A stretch of 64,000 nucleotides of DNA from Mucor racemosus (Eukaryota; Mucoromycota; Mucoromycetes; Mucorales; Mucoraceae), in assembly GCA_027405735.1 (NCBI GenBank), contig JAPEHQ010000005.1, positions 310,001 through 374,000 of the forward strand, in the 5' to 3' direction. Shown piece by piece: positions 45,188-56,770 of this stretch (position 1 is its first letter; each line of letters begins with the position of its first letter). A program made the translations under genes and the position numbers. The notes below the pieces were generated by a model, which did no database searches, had not been told where the DNA came from, and saw nothing but the letters and a program-made list of their open reading frames with translations.

Positions 45188-46245
45188 ATGATACATCACG
45201 ATGGATGTGCTATGGGTATTCATGAGCGTTACTTTGTGCAAGAAGAGATGAAACAGATGATATTAGAGTTGAAGAGAGAGAAGCCAAGTAAAGATTCTGG
45301 AATAATCCATAAAGTCTCAGAGGTGTTTGATGAAATTGTGGAACAAGTTTACTTAGGGGAGAACGAGCTGCGTACAATTATTGCCGAGAAGAAAGTGCAT
45401 ATCTTGAGAAGCCATAGCTACAGTAATACAAGGATATGTTACAGATGTTAGATATTGTGGACTAAGTGGTAACTAATCCGTTGGTCGATTGGTCGTAAAG
45501 GAAGACAATCGTAGTGGCCTTACTTGGTATCGTGTCTCATATATTCTGGATATATTGTTTAAATTTATTGGTTTATCTTTAAACGATGGTAAAACATGCT
45601 GCAAAGCGACCAAGACTGCAAGAAACGAAAGCATGCTGTTTATGAAGAAGATATTTTTAGGTCGCAAGATTGATTTTCTTGTCAATTCGTTTTCTCTGGA
45701 TCTTATTAATTTTCCCGAATGGCAGAAGAGTGGCGTCTCAATTTCTTTGTGTGAGCAGCAGCAAGTGAAGAATTGCCAAACGAACTGTGCCATTCTGAGA
45801 GAGCTCATAAAATTACCAATAAAGGGAGAGCAGAAGGGTCAAGTTACGATCTTGGGTATGGATTGGATAGATCCATTTGAATATTTGTTTGCTGTAAAGC
45901 AAATAGATGATACACATGTTTGTTTCCATCTGGAGAATCTCCTGTTACCTCTCTTGTTGACTTCAAGGATATTTTGAACAGTCTCTATCATTTCAAGTAC
46001 TATTATCAAATGAAGTTGGTAAATATTCTGGAGCCCACCCACCGCCTGGCTGAGGCATCAAAGCTTCTCTGTCAGTAACTATCTGCAAATCACCGCTCAA
46101 GCAACTTTATTGTTTGTCCTGGTACTTTTTTTACTCCAGTAAAAAAACAGAGAAAGAATAGTGCTCCTCCTATTATTGACAATAATGATAATAGTAGTTA
46201 TAATAATGACGATGATGTTGATGAATTCAAATGTTATGATTTGTA
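45188..46245 (+). pseudogene. Frameshifted gene of unknown family, probably transposon-borne
   Basis: Good coding composition persists in successive frames: 45188-45451 (MIHHDGCAMGIHERYF..., many Glu/Lys), 45489-45960 (GLTWYRVSYILDILFKF...TILGMDWIDPFEYLFAV) and from about 45958 in another frame (VDFKDILNSLYHFKYYYQMK, then LVNILEPTHRL), ending in an Asp/Asn-rich tail. At least two frameshifts or stops separate them. I do not recognise the domain. The repeated promoter segment upstream, also at 3950, suggests a multicopy family. GC content is higher than in the surrounding spacer. Confidence 0.6.
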
Positions 46246-46789
46246 GATATGCTATATTGCATAAAGCTTTATGTACATAATAAATCTGCTCTTTATTACG
46301 TTATTATTTTAATAAGTAAAATAAAAATGATGCAAAAATTAAACAAAGAAAAAGACGGAAATGTAGAAGGACAAGGAAAGAGCAAGAGTAGAGATCATAC
46401 AAAATAATAGTGGAGTATTTAACTAGTAATCTGATATTATATTCTTTTACTTTAAAAGATACTCACGGTCTTACATTCTAAGATACGCCTGATATCCAAC
46501 GGTCGAGGGATAGTGATAGCTATCCCGGCAGAAGTATATTTAGCTTTTATAGAAGTCGGTCCCTTATAAAAGGAAAAGAATAACATTAGAAAAGTTGATA
46601 CATGACTATTATTACTACTTGCGAAGGAGACAACCGTTGGGTTTTGTTAAAGGTTCTCTGAGAGGTATATGCTCACAAGATTCAAGTTTTGTAAAAATGC
46701 CCTTTTCTAAAACATTTCATCACTTTTTTGCATATTCTTCTAAACATAATATTGTGTAAACCTACATAGTTTAATAATTGCAATAAGTC
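46246..46789. other. Intergenic DNA, nothing recognised
   Basis: AT-rich spacer between the pseudogene and an LTR-like element. Confidence 0.5.
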
Positions 46790-46794
46790 GAACC

Positions 46795-47104
46795 TGATTT
46801 ATCGAGACTTTGTAAATTAAAATCAACGTAAAAAGTACCGTTTATTAGAATGAATTAAATATGGGTTTATATAGTTATTGGAATTGTGTGATAAGATCTA
46901 ATGGACAGGGATCCATTAGATGTGACAATATATATTATTATTAATGTGTATGGATATAACATGTTATGTTTCAGTGGTAATATTGCTATAAGTTATGTTT
47001 CATTAGTAGTTCCTGGGTGACAGGAACCAGTTACTGGATAGATAAGATCTGCTAGATTTGTCGGAGATCTTCTATATATCAAATGTTGTCATTCTGATAG
47101 ATCA
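46795..47104 (-). mobile_element. Solo LTR-like element, family III (intact copy)
   Basis: Read on the minus strand, this 310-bp element begins TGATCTATCAGAATG and ends CGATAAATCA. The 5-bp flanks GAACC (46790-46794 and 47105-47109) are identical. It has a TATATAAACCC core, AATAAACG, and an 11-bp perfect inverted repeat around the CAGGGA spacer (46897-46924 region). Relatives are at 15071 and twice in the spacer of the 58-kb palindrome. Confidence 0.85.
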
Positions 47105-47389
47105 GAACCTTCTTGAATTCTTCGTCAAATGGTGTTCCTAGATCAAAACTTTCGCACTAAAAATATTGCACAAATTTGAAATGTAAAAATGATCGTTTTA
47201 TCCACAAACATATACTTTGAGTCTAATTAATAGCCAAATAAATGTTTTCTTATGAAGCAGAAACAAATTCTAGTTATTTTGAGCTTAAAAAAAGTACCGA
47301 CCGTTCGATTTTGATATGCTCAATTAGGCATCTCCCTAGGGGGCTCGCATTTGCAATTTTCTTAATGAATGTATCATATGATTGGCAGC

Positions 47390-47460
47390 TCTACTTTGTT
47401 ACGCTTAATCATTGACTCCAGTGATGGTCATCTTTATGTTTATGTTTATGACATTGGAAA
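47390..47460 (+). pseudogene. Dynein intermediate chain-like WD40 fragment (copy 3)
   Basis: The plus strand reads SSDGHLYVYVYDIG followed by a GTAAG site, matching the end of the fragment at 43223 (same VYVY duplication). The downstream intron-like flank is split by a family II LTR-like insertion. Confidence 0.55.
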
Positions 47461-47482
47461 TGTAGAGGAGGTAAGACAAAAA

Positions 47483-47913
47483 TGTTGCATCCACCGGTTA
47501 ATCGTAAGATAATGAACCTTTTGATTTGTAATCCTTATTTTCAAGAAGTCAGCTAACTGATCTATGATAACATTCTCGATTGTTCTTATTTTCTAAAGCA
47601 AGATCCGGGAAGCTGGATATGTGAGACATATTCACTTGTTGAATTTAGTTATATAAAATAAGCTGAACTTAAATGTGCTGTGTTACTAATGTACATAAAA
47701 TGACCTGACAATGGAATGTCAGAAAGATATAATCGATCCAAAGCTGATCTTACAGATAATTGTAATATAGAATTTGTATATAAATAGGACAAATTATTGA
47801 TATTAAATAAAGATTCTCTTCAGTTTTTGTGTGTGATTTAATTTAACAAGTTCCTTTATTAAATTATACATTTTTTCTTGCCATAATATTTATTCTAAAT
47901 CTTTGGCATTTCA
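47483..47913 (+). mobile_element. Solo LTR-like element, family II (copy 2)
   Basis: 431 bp, TGTTGCATCC...GGCATTTCA, with AAAAA on both sides (47478-47482 and 47914-47918). The uninterrupted host sequence is at 43197-43230 in inverse orientation. Because the duplication is a homopolymer the edges alone are weaker evidence, but the empty site supports them. Confidence 0.8.
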
Positions 47914-48610
47914 AAAAACTTAATGTAAATCAACTCTAGCGCGATAATTAGAAAGTAAGGATTTATTATCACTAAATAAACTATTGCACAGTATCAAAAG
48001 GTGTAAATATTTACAGTAAAAAACTTGAATCGAGTGGTACGGCATCGTAAATCCTTGAAAAGGTTCTCAAGTATTATAAAATCTCTTATTTTTAAGACTT
48101 ACAAGGCCTATAAGCGGAATATTAATTTAGAAAATTATTTTTGTCCAGATCATCAATTTTGACATTTTTTAATTTTTTTTTTTCTGATTTTGCAAATCTA
48201 GAGTTAATTATACTACCAATTATAAAAACAAAAAATATACACATATACAGAATTTAGCGCTCTATTTGCTCAATAAAAAATAACAAACATTTTTATTGCA
48301 AAATATTACATGAAAATTCTTTAATCAAAATTCCGTATTTGGGGCAAAAGTACACATTTTCATTACTTAACATTTAATATTAAGCTTTTATAAAATGTGT
48401 ATTAGTCATGGCTACAATTTTCTCTCACAATGTAGTATATTTACACGTTGATTTTGGTATCAAAATTTAATTTTTCTATTTTTTGATCAAAATCATGAGT
48501 GTTGGTAAGGGTAGAATGAGCCCCGAAAATGTCCGCTGGAAAATCTGAATTTTCAGACCGTACATGATTAAATATAAGAAAAGTTGAAAAAAAAATACTT
48601 TTTATTTCAA
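47914..48610 (-). repeat. Repeat block D (inverted copy C)
   Basis: Near-identical reverse complement of 42530-43200, ending around the AAAAAAAATACTTT junction. Confidence 0.85.
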
Positions 48611-50896
48611 ACAAATATATATCATAGTATAAGAGACTTAGCCGTTCGCGGGTTAGATTTTTCAATTTTTTTAATGAATGTATGATATAATAGACAGTTT
48701 TTCTAGTCTGAAACCACATTTACTGTATTAGTAAACAATGCTATAAAACACTAATTTGATAGCTTAGATAAAACACAACTTGCTCTAGCTCTACAGCACT
48801 ACCAAATGTGTTAGGATTTGTATTTTGATGAGTATTGGGTCTCTTAATGGCCCCCAAACAGAGCTGATTTTACAAATTTTAAATTTTAGAGGATTTAAGG
48901 TCGACCAAAATGAATCTAACGTCAATTTTTTTATATTATTTTACCTTAAAGTATATTTATACTTTCTGGAATTTTTCAATTGACACGATTTATCTAAATT
49001 ATTCATTTTATCTCACATTTTTGTTAGTGATATCGATTTGAATAATGTGATTTTACGTTCCGCATGAAATTCCCAAAAAATACCAAATGACAATTTTCAT
49101 TAACTGATATATACATCTTTCTTGCATTAGACAGTAAATAAAAAAATATGGGCTGATTATAGATGCCATTCTATGTATTTCAGGCTTGCTTAAAAAATAT
49201 GTTTATTATTGGAGCTGAAAAAACTGCTTAAAAATAAAAAAAATAAGGCTAATTTAAATCAATTTTCGACTTTTTTCGCCTTTTCTTTTGCAATGTCATA
49301 AAATTTGCTTTCGTGTATACATTTGCTTTTTTTTTTAAAAAAAATCCAACACTTTTTCTTGCTGCAAAGTTTTTTACTGTATATAGTGGGGCATATGTAA
49401 TGTTTATTTTAAGCATGGTTTTCAAAAATTAAATGATATGTTTTACAGCCATCTTGTAATAAGCATATGTAAAGTATAGTAAAAAAAAAATCCATTTTCC
49501 GAGTCAGAATATCGATTGAACCATTTTGACCGATTTCTGCCTATACTTGTAAGGGCTGAAAGGTCAATTTTTATCATGTTTTTTATCATCCCAAAAATCT
49601 AATTTAAAAATGTAACAAGATGGTATATGATCTAAGAAATAATTTCGGCTAATTTTGAGCTTCAGATTTGCGCGAAAAGTGCATAAAACATTTCTTTAAA
49701 TATGCTGTATTTCTGATGATTTTGGTACATTTATGCATAATTGATTATATATATTATATGATATAATTGCACCTGTGCACTTTAAACCATCCACTTGACT
49801 AGTAAGCAATGAATAGTGTAAATGTTTCATTGATTTTTTGCATTAAAACGCCTAGTTTGTGACAGTAGCACAGAGTTTGTTCCAGCTCAAAAATAATAAT
49901 TATAGTAACTTCCGATATTCAAATTGTTAATGCTTCTGATTGATCGCTTTGATTAGTTTGATCAAATAAGACTATTTTTACACCTGATACATGCATTTGA
50001 AAGTTTAGCAATAGTTTAAAAGTTCTGTTAGAACCTTTTTATTGTTGATATTTTGAAAATATCTTGTTCTGGGATTATAAGAAACTTTGCTTTTGTAATC
50101 TTTTCGGATTCAGATATCTTAATAAAGATGGTCTGGCTCTCTGAAGTGTCTCAAAGAGTCTCCTAAATTATGTGTATACATGATGTATACACGTATATGA
50201 CAATATCAGTTATATATCATCGACATAACCAATCTGAATCTCTTGTTACAAAGAGGCTCAAAAGTTTGTAGTAATTCTTAATCATATAAATTATGGGTAT
50301 ATTTTTGTTGCTTTCTCAATAATACTTTATATAATTTATATGTAACCTTACTAAATTTAGTTTGATTGAGAGAATGGGTTGGATTTCATACAGCTTAAAC
50401 GGGCATTTTACAAAAACTTGAAGAAAGGTTACCGATGAAAGGAAGTATGGGTCAAAGCGTAAGGAATGTTGTTTCTTGACCTTGGAGAAAGGAATCAAGT
50501 TTCAAGTATAGTTTAATATACTTGGTATGTGCATTACAGTTGAAAATAAAAAACAAGATAAAACCTCCTGTATAGTTGTCAAGTATTGTCAAGATCCAAG
50601 CTTGATTTCCAACTTGTATGGGTTATATGAGAAGTGGATTGAATTGAAAATTGAAGGTTTTATCCCCTTTGTAGGGCTTTAGTTACTGTTTATGCATAGC
50701 AAATGTATTCATGTATTTGACAGGTTATACATGTTGGATGTATTAAAAACTATACGAAATAATGTTAATTTAATGAACTAGACACTTTAGTGATAAAACC
50801 TATGTAGGTACCTGAAAACGTAGCGTTAGCATATCAGACAATTTGTGAATGTATAGCGTTTAAAATGCAAGATTTTTTATTAAGTTATAATATATA
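48611..50896. other. Long AT-rich intergenic region
   Basis: About 2.3 kb with no convincing ORF, repeat match or RNA gene. Poly-A/T tracts and a TATACACGTATA-like palindrome near 50173-50200 were noted. It probably contains the 3' flank of the chitinase gene. Confidence 0.5.
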
Positions 50897-52438
50897 TCAA
50901 GTACGAACATCTTGGATAGCATTTAAAAGAGAGTTGCTAGAGTCATCCATTTCAAGAGACCAAAGCATAATGCCTCCCAACTTTTTTTCTTGAGCAAACT
51001 GAGATTTAAGACGAAGGGAGTTAGGGTTATCATAGGTAATAAACTGATGGGATTGACTATGATAAGAAAACGGAGTTTGAGTTTTTTGATCCCAATAGGT
51101 AAACCATCCAGAAGCATTATAAGCTGCACCAGAAGACTCGATGGTTCTCCATTGAAATTCACCAGAATAAGCAGGCTTCGCTCCAGGACAAGGATCAGTA
51201 GCATAATCATCATACTTATCGCCTTTGATTTGCTCAATGGATCTATCAAGAGGAACATTTAAACCAGTGTGATGGTTCATATGCGCTAATGTCTTGTGGG
51301 TATATCCATAGAAAGGTACTCCAAGATAGAGACGATCAGAAGGAATACCAGCATCAAGCCATTCTTGAATAGAAGATTCTACACTAACATGTTGTCCAGC
51401 AACACCGTAGTGAAGAGGAGCATTTGAAGAGGTTTTATTACTCCATACACCATTAATATCGTAAGCCTGAATATTCTGTATTAGTAAATGCTCCCATAGT
51501 AATAATAAGCTTCTAATTACCATAATATATAATGCGTCCATAGAATCAGCCCAGCCTTCATCAAGATTTTTTATAACGTTACGATCAGCGTCTCTGAATA
51601 CTTGAGCACTGACAGCAGCAGTAATTAATTTATGTTCATCTGGGTATTCTTCATCCAACATTTGACGAAGGATTTGAATAAAAGCCAAAAAGTTATCAGT
51701 GTCTTTAGGATGTCTAAATTTTAACCTATTAGTCTAAATGGTTCTGTGCATTTGGTTTTTATGACAACATACTTTCTGTTACAGGAGATACCATTTGGAT
51801 CATTAGGATACTCTACATGTACAATGAGTTTGTTGCTAGGAAATTATTTATAGTATATTTACCCCAATCCAAATTAACACCGTTCAAATCATACTTATCA
51901 ACAGCTGCCATGATTTTTTTAGCAAACTTTCTACGATTAGATGGAGTTCTTACAAGTGAACTAAAATAAATGGAACCAGTCCAACTGGGAATACGCAAAT
52001 TGTTACTACCAACACAATCCATTTCTTTTTAGTTTGTTTGTTTACCCTCCAATTGCAAGACTGACACCTTTTCCATGGTTATGAGCTTCTTCAACAACTA
52101 GAATAAAAAATTTATTAGGCTTTTTTGATGTTGGTGTTGATTTAAGTAAATACCTTGTTCAAGTTGCTTTTCCTCAAACATGCCTAAATCGCCATGTCTA
52201 TCAGGTACAGCAAAAGCATAAGCAATGTGATCCAGCTTTTCCCAAGGAATGACCTTTGGAACATCCTATGTATAATAGTGAGTGAGCACATTCTGTATGT
52301 GTATACATTTTAGATACTAACCCAATCGACTACATACGTAACCAATTGATGACTACCATAAGTAGGGCTATTTTGATCCATAAGACCATGAGCAACATAA
52401 AACAGAAAACTACTTAGGATCAAGTATATTTGAAGCAT
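50897..52438 (-). CDS. GH18 chitinase, secreted
   Basis: Seven exons (52438-52322, 52265-52154, 52097-52046, 51984-51863, 51812-51773, 51725-51521, 51475-50897) encode 408 residues; exon 6 could instead start at 51713 (404 residues), also in frame. An N-terminal hydrophobic signal peptide (LQIYLILSSFLFYVAHG) precedes a GH18 barrel. The barrel is recognised by HIAYAFAVP, the substrate-binding LAIGGWTGSIYFSS, the active-site segment GVNLDWEYPNDPNG with catalytic Glu135, QAYDINGVWSN, and LGVPFYGYTH, GGIMLWSLEMDD. Chitinases cut beta-1,4-GlcNAc chains in wall remodelling. The usual DxxDxDxE motif reads N-x-x-N-x-D-x-E here: the catalytic Glu and the nearest Asp remain but two outer Asp are Asn. 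No chitin-binding domain is attached. A TATTTATA box lies about 80 bp upstream. Confidence 0.93.
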
Positions 52439-53176
52439 TTTCCAATATCAAAAAGAAAAAAGAGCGAAAAGAAAGTTGAAAGAGAGGAAAAGGAAACAAA
52501 GAGCAACGAACAATGGTATAAATACCCAAACATTTCAATCAAGTAATTTAGATATTAGTGGCGGTCATCTTGATAATTTACATTGATTATTAGCAGGGAG
52601 ACCAATTTCCATAATGAACACAGAAAGAAGCTGAAGTAACAATAGATGTAGTATTGCATTGTATAGTAATCTCCGATGTCCCCAATTAACTATTTGTAAA
52701 TAAATACTCCCAATTCTTTGGATTTACATATAACAGTGGTACCATTCATCAAGAAGCGGCATAAAAAACGGTAAAAAATGCACATTCAAGGAACAGACAT
52801 TTACGCGCGCGCGTAATTTTTCTAATGTGGTTCAACTTGCAATTTCAAATTATGTTTTTCTCCTTCCAATATCTCCTTACTGAGCATACACTTCCCTCTT
52901 TTTATTGGATAATTCAAATAGTGTCTTTTGTATACATTCATCACAATCCAGTAACGATGGATCGAAGAAACCCTATATAATCCGGGGTAAATTAACCTAC
53001 TACAGTTATTTTTAAGCGGAGGCCGTCAAATCCGAGCCAATTAAAGGTACAAAACCCTGAATTATATCATTATGTCGAGATTATTTGTGTAATTAAAATT
53101 TTCTTCTTTCTTCTGCTGCCAAAAACATACCCGCTCTAATATCATCCCTTTGTTAGTTTTTCGGTCAATTCAGTTA
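52439..53176. promoter_or_regulatory. Divergent promoter between chitinase and ADCK-like gene
   Basis: This interval serves both genes. It contains a TATTTATA element at 52517-52524 for the chitinase, and a GC island in AT-rich DNA, the 16-bp perfect palindrome TTACGCGCGCGCGTAA at 52801-52816, which holds two ACGCG cores. A GCGGAGGCC-containing stretch lies at 53020. Confidence 0.5.
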
Positions 53177-55178
53177 ATGAATCAAAGTCGATTATTATTT
53201 CAACAATCATACACGTTGGGCCATTTTCGTCGTCCAGCTGTTTCATTGTGGCAAAATCGTTGTTATGCAACAATTCAACAACCCCATAGAAAAAGCCTCG
53301 TTCGCCGTATTGTGAATGGTGCTGCAATGGTTACTTTGGCAACTACTGTCACTGTAGGCGTAGGCGGTACAATTCTTTATAAAACTAACGATCGCTTTCG
53401 CCATGTTGGTAATGCTTTAGAAAGATGTGGTATTGCAGGTGCTGTGGGTGCTAAAGTGGCATTTGATTATCAACGTACACTCTCCAAGGAGTATCCAGAT
53501 GAAACCGCCTATGAAGAAGCTAAACATGCTTGTCATCAAAGATGTGCTGAAAGAGTTTTGGTAGCTGTTCAACGTCTAGGTGGTGTATATGTTAAATTAG
53601 GTCAACATATCTCGGTGATGCAATATTTGCTACCCAATGAATGGTGTCAGACCATGCGAGTCTTGCAAGATCGTTGTGATCCTACATCACCCGAAGACGT
53701 TAGAGCCTTATTTTTATCTGATTTTGGTTTGCCTGTAGAGGAAGTATTCGAAGAATTTGATTATAAACCATTAGGAGTGGCATCATTAGCTCAAGTACAT
53801 CGTGCTAGACTTTCGAAACAAAACATTCAATCGCTTGATCAAAATGAACGTTGGATCGATGAAGAAGACCGCTGGGTAGCTGTCAAATTACAACATCCTT
53901 ATTTAGATGATTACTGTCAATTGGATATGGATACAGTGTCTTTCATATTCGAAATTGTGAAAAGAGTATTTCCTAATTTTGGATTTGATTGGTTTGCTGA
54001 AGAAATGAGAGAATCCATTCCAAAAGAATTAGATTTTGTTCATGAAACTCAAAATGCTAGACGAGTAGAAGCTAATTTTGCAGAAGAAAGTAGCAACAAT
54101 AAAACTTCTCTTGTAATCCCTCGAGTTGTTTGGGCAAAGAGACGAATTATGTGCATGGAATGTAAGAGCTACTTTGTTTGAACATTTAAATTGTTCATTA
54201 TTGACGTTTTCATAGTTATTGATGGATCAAGAGTCGATGATTTAGAATATATGAAAAAATACAATATTGATCCCAAACAGGTTTCTACTGAATTAACCCG
54301 GGTATTCTCAGAGATGATTTTCTTACATGGGTGAGTGATAGTGTAATGGTATAATTTATAATTTCTTTTACTAATCGTTATTTTGCCTTTAATAGCTTTG
54401 TTCATTGTGATCCTCGTAAGTAACACAAACATTAGATAAACAAATATCTTACCTTTTTCTTTGTGATATTTTAGACCCTGGAAATGTATTTGTTCGACCT
54501 GCTAAAAATCCTAAACATTCAAAGCATAATTTCGATCTAGTATTATTGGATCACGGACTTTATCGAGATCTATCAGATGACCTTCGATCTAACTATGCAC
54601 ATCTTTGGACATCCTTAATTAAAGCAGACGAAGAAGGAATTCGCAAATACTCCTATCGAGTAGGCGGCACTGATATATATCAATTATTCGCCTGTATGCT
54701 TACGGGCCGTGAATGGGACAAAATCAGTCAATCCGATCTCAATAGTATTCGTGAAAGCGATGAAGTAGGTCGTATGTCTGATGGTGCTATGACTTATTTG
54801 GTAGAAGTTGCTGATATTCTTGGTAAATTACCTCGACCTGTTTTATTATTACTGAAAACAAATGACCTCTTGAGACATGTGGATGAGAAATTGAACAAAG
54901 TAGCAGATGACCGTATTACATATATTATTATGGGCTCTTATTGTTCAAAAGCCGTTTGGCTTGATACCAAAAAATACATTGTCGAGAAAATTAGATTAGT
55001 TGGATTTAGTTTCAACCTGTTAAAGCAATTATTCAGTGCTTGGTGGCAATATGAATCATTAGCTTATGCCTTGTGGTTATATCAATTCAGTGTTAAATGG
55101 GCAGATAGATTAAATTGGATCAAGAAACAAAAAAGTAACAATATTACTTCTAATAATAGATTAGCTATAGATATTTAA
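53177..55178 (+). CDS. Mitochondrial ABC1/UbiB-family atypical kinase, ADCK1/Mcp2-like
   Basis: Four exons (53177-54161, 54216-54330, 54396-54415, 54475-55178) encode 607 residues. The N-terminus is basic and Ser/Arg-rich (FRRPAVSLWQNRCYATI), a typical mitochondrial presequence, then a hydrophobic stretch (AAMVTLATTVTVGVGGTIL). The family-specific KxGQ motif is present (VYVKLGQHISVM), followed by the atypical ATP-site loop PLGVASLAQVHRA, the lysine in WVAVKLQHP, the catalytic-type FVHCDPHPGNVF and metal-binding LLDHGLYRDL. ADCK1/Mcp2 proteins sit at the inner membrane and affect lipid and coenzyme Q homeostasis. The 20-nt exon 3 encodes the core of the HCD motif, which supports the splice calls. 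The start is the first ATG in frame. Confidence 0.93.
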
Positions 55179-55589
55179 ATAAACTGTACGAATGTGGTTC
55201 TCCATATACACACAATCATATGATACATGTGCAATAATGATATTAATTGAAGGGATGCCGTCGCAAAAATTAAGCTACTAGTTCTTTACAAACGATTGAT
55301 ATAAAATATATTTGTAGATCTCTCTGATATCACTGTAAAATGTCCGTTAGTTTCCTCTTGGTTGAAGTTTCAAGTGGGTTTCATTTAAGAAATCGATTTT
55401 TGGCATATTAAAATATAGAATGTAAAAGCTGCTTTGATAATCTGCAAATCAGGGTGTGTCACTTTTTCTATAACCAACCCTATACTAAATGCTTTTTAGA
55501 GTATTGCTTAGACGCTATACTAAATGGATATGAATATGTCGTTTATGCTACCTATTTCTAAATTTATTTTATATCGCATGAAAGACTCA

Positions 55590-55920
55590 AAAACGCGTAA
55601 AATTCATTGTTTTTTCCTTAAAAACTGGGTCCCATTTTTCATTCCTGCTCAGCTTTTTTTTTTCATTAAATAGCACTAAGAAAACCTATATGCCAATGTA
55701 CCTGAGATGTTCAACTTTAATACAAAAATGTGTATCCGGAAATATCCTATTTTTTTGCAGTTGGTATTAATTTTTCAGTGCTGATGTTTCAGATTTTTAC
55801 GCATGCTTCACTGCTAAAAATAGAAACTTTTGATGCTTTATATCTCTGCTAAAAATTGAAAATTCTGATGCTTTATATCTCTGCCAAAAACTAAGCTATA
55901 CTAACATTTTTTTCCCCTCC
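55590..55920 (+). repeat. Dispersed repeat C fragment
   Basis: A diverged copy of 24320-24620: the CTGGGTCCCATTTTTCATTC and TATCCGGAAATATCCTA landmarks are shared. It is cut off at 55920 by a family V element. Confidence 0.7.
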
Positions 55921-55929
55921 TAACGTTAC

Positions 55930-56655
55930 TGCAGTAAATAAAGATGTTGTTTACTAAAATAAAAAAAATATAAAGGCAAAAGCAGTAGAAATACAATTAT
56001 AATCAGCTAAAGTTTTTATAACAAAAGATTTCTCAAGATTTAGAATAATTGAAAAAGTATGAGGCTATTTATAGTGATTTGGAGAACTTAGATACCATCA
56101 GACTTGAATGGATTTATATTTAGTAATCTTCTAGTTTTGAGTACATCGTTATTAATTTAATATTTCAAGGGGTAAATAGTGTAGAGCATTGGCCATAAGG
56201 GATTGATGTCAAGTGTGACAATATCGAACTTTTGGGAAATGGTTGTTTTGTTTATTATTTTTATATTTATTTTATGTAACCTTGATTTTAAGGAGTAGTT
56301 TTTATATGCTTGAATCTTATTCATATTGATAGTGCAACTTCAATATAGATGAGCAGTTGACAAAATTGATATCTTTGTTTATTATTATTATTGATTTGGA
56401 TAGAATCCTATTTTGATATAATATATGTCATTTGTGTAATTGATTGCACCGTGATCAAGGGTGCTATCATCTACACGACATGTATGGTTCAAAAGGTATT
56501 TCATATTTTTAGCATGCGTTTGTTATTGTGTTTAATGGAAGCGTTTAGTTATTATTGTTGCTCATATCTCAAGTGGCATCATATTTTATGAGCGACACTT
56601 CAAAATTAGGTTATTTCATTACTATCAAGCGTTTTTCGTATGTAATTCCGCTGCA
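55930..56655 (-). mobile_element. LTR-like element, family V (copy 3)
   Basis: An inverted, diverged copy of 23439-24164 with a TGCAGT left end and a GCTGCA right end. The flanks (GTTAC and GGCGT) do not match, so one end has been rearranged. It lacks the family IV insertion found in the 17-kb copy. Confidence 0.7.
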
Positions 56656-56770
56656 GGCGTGACAGTAGAGTTATTGATGCTACATACAAGCATACGCTAA
56701 TGGAAAAAAAATTAACAACACAATTTCAATAATTAAATATGGCTATTTCTAAAAAAAAAAAAAAAAAAAA

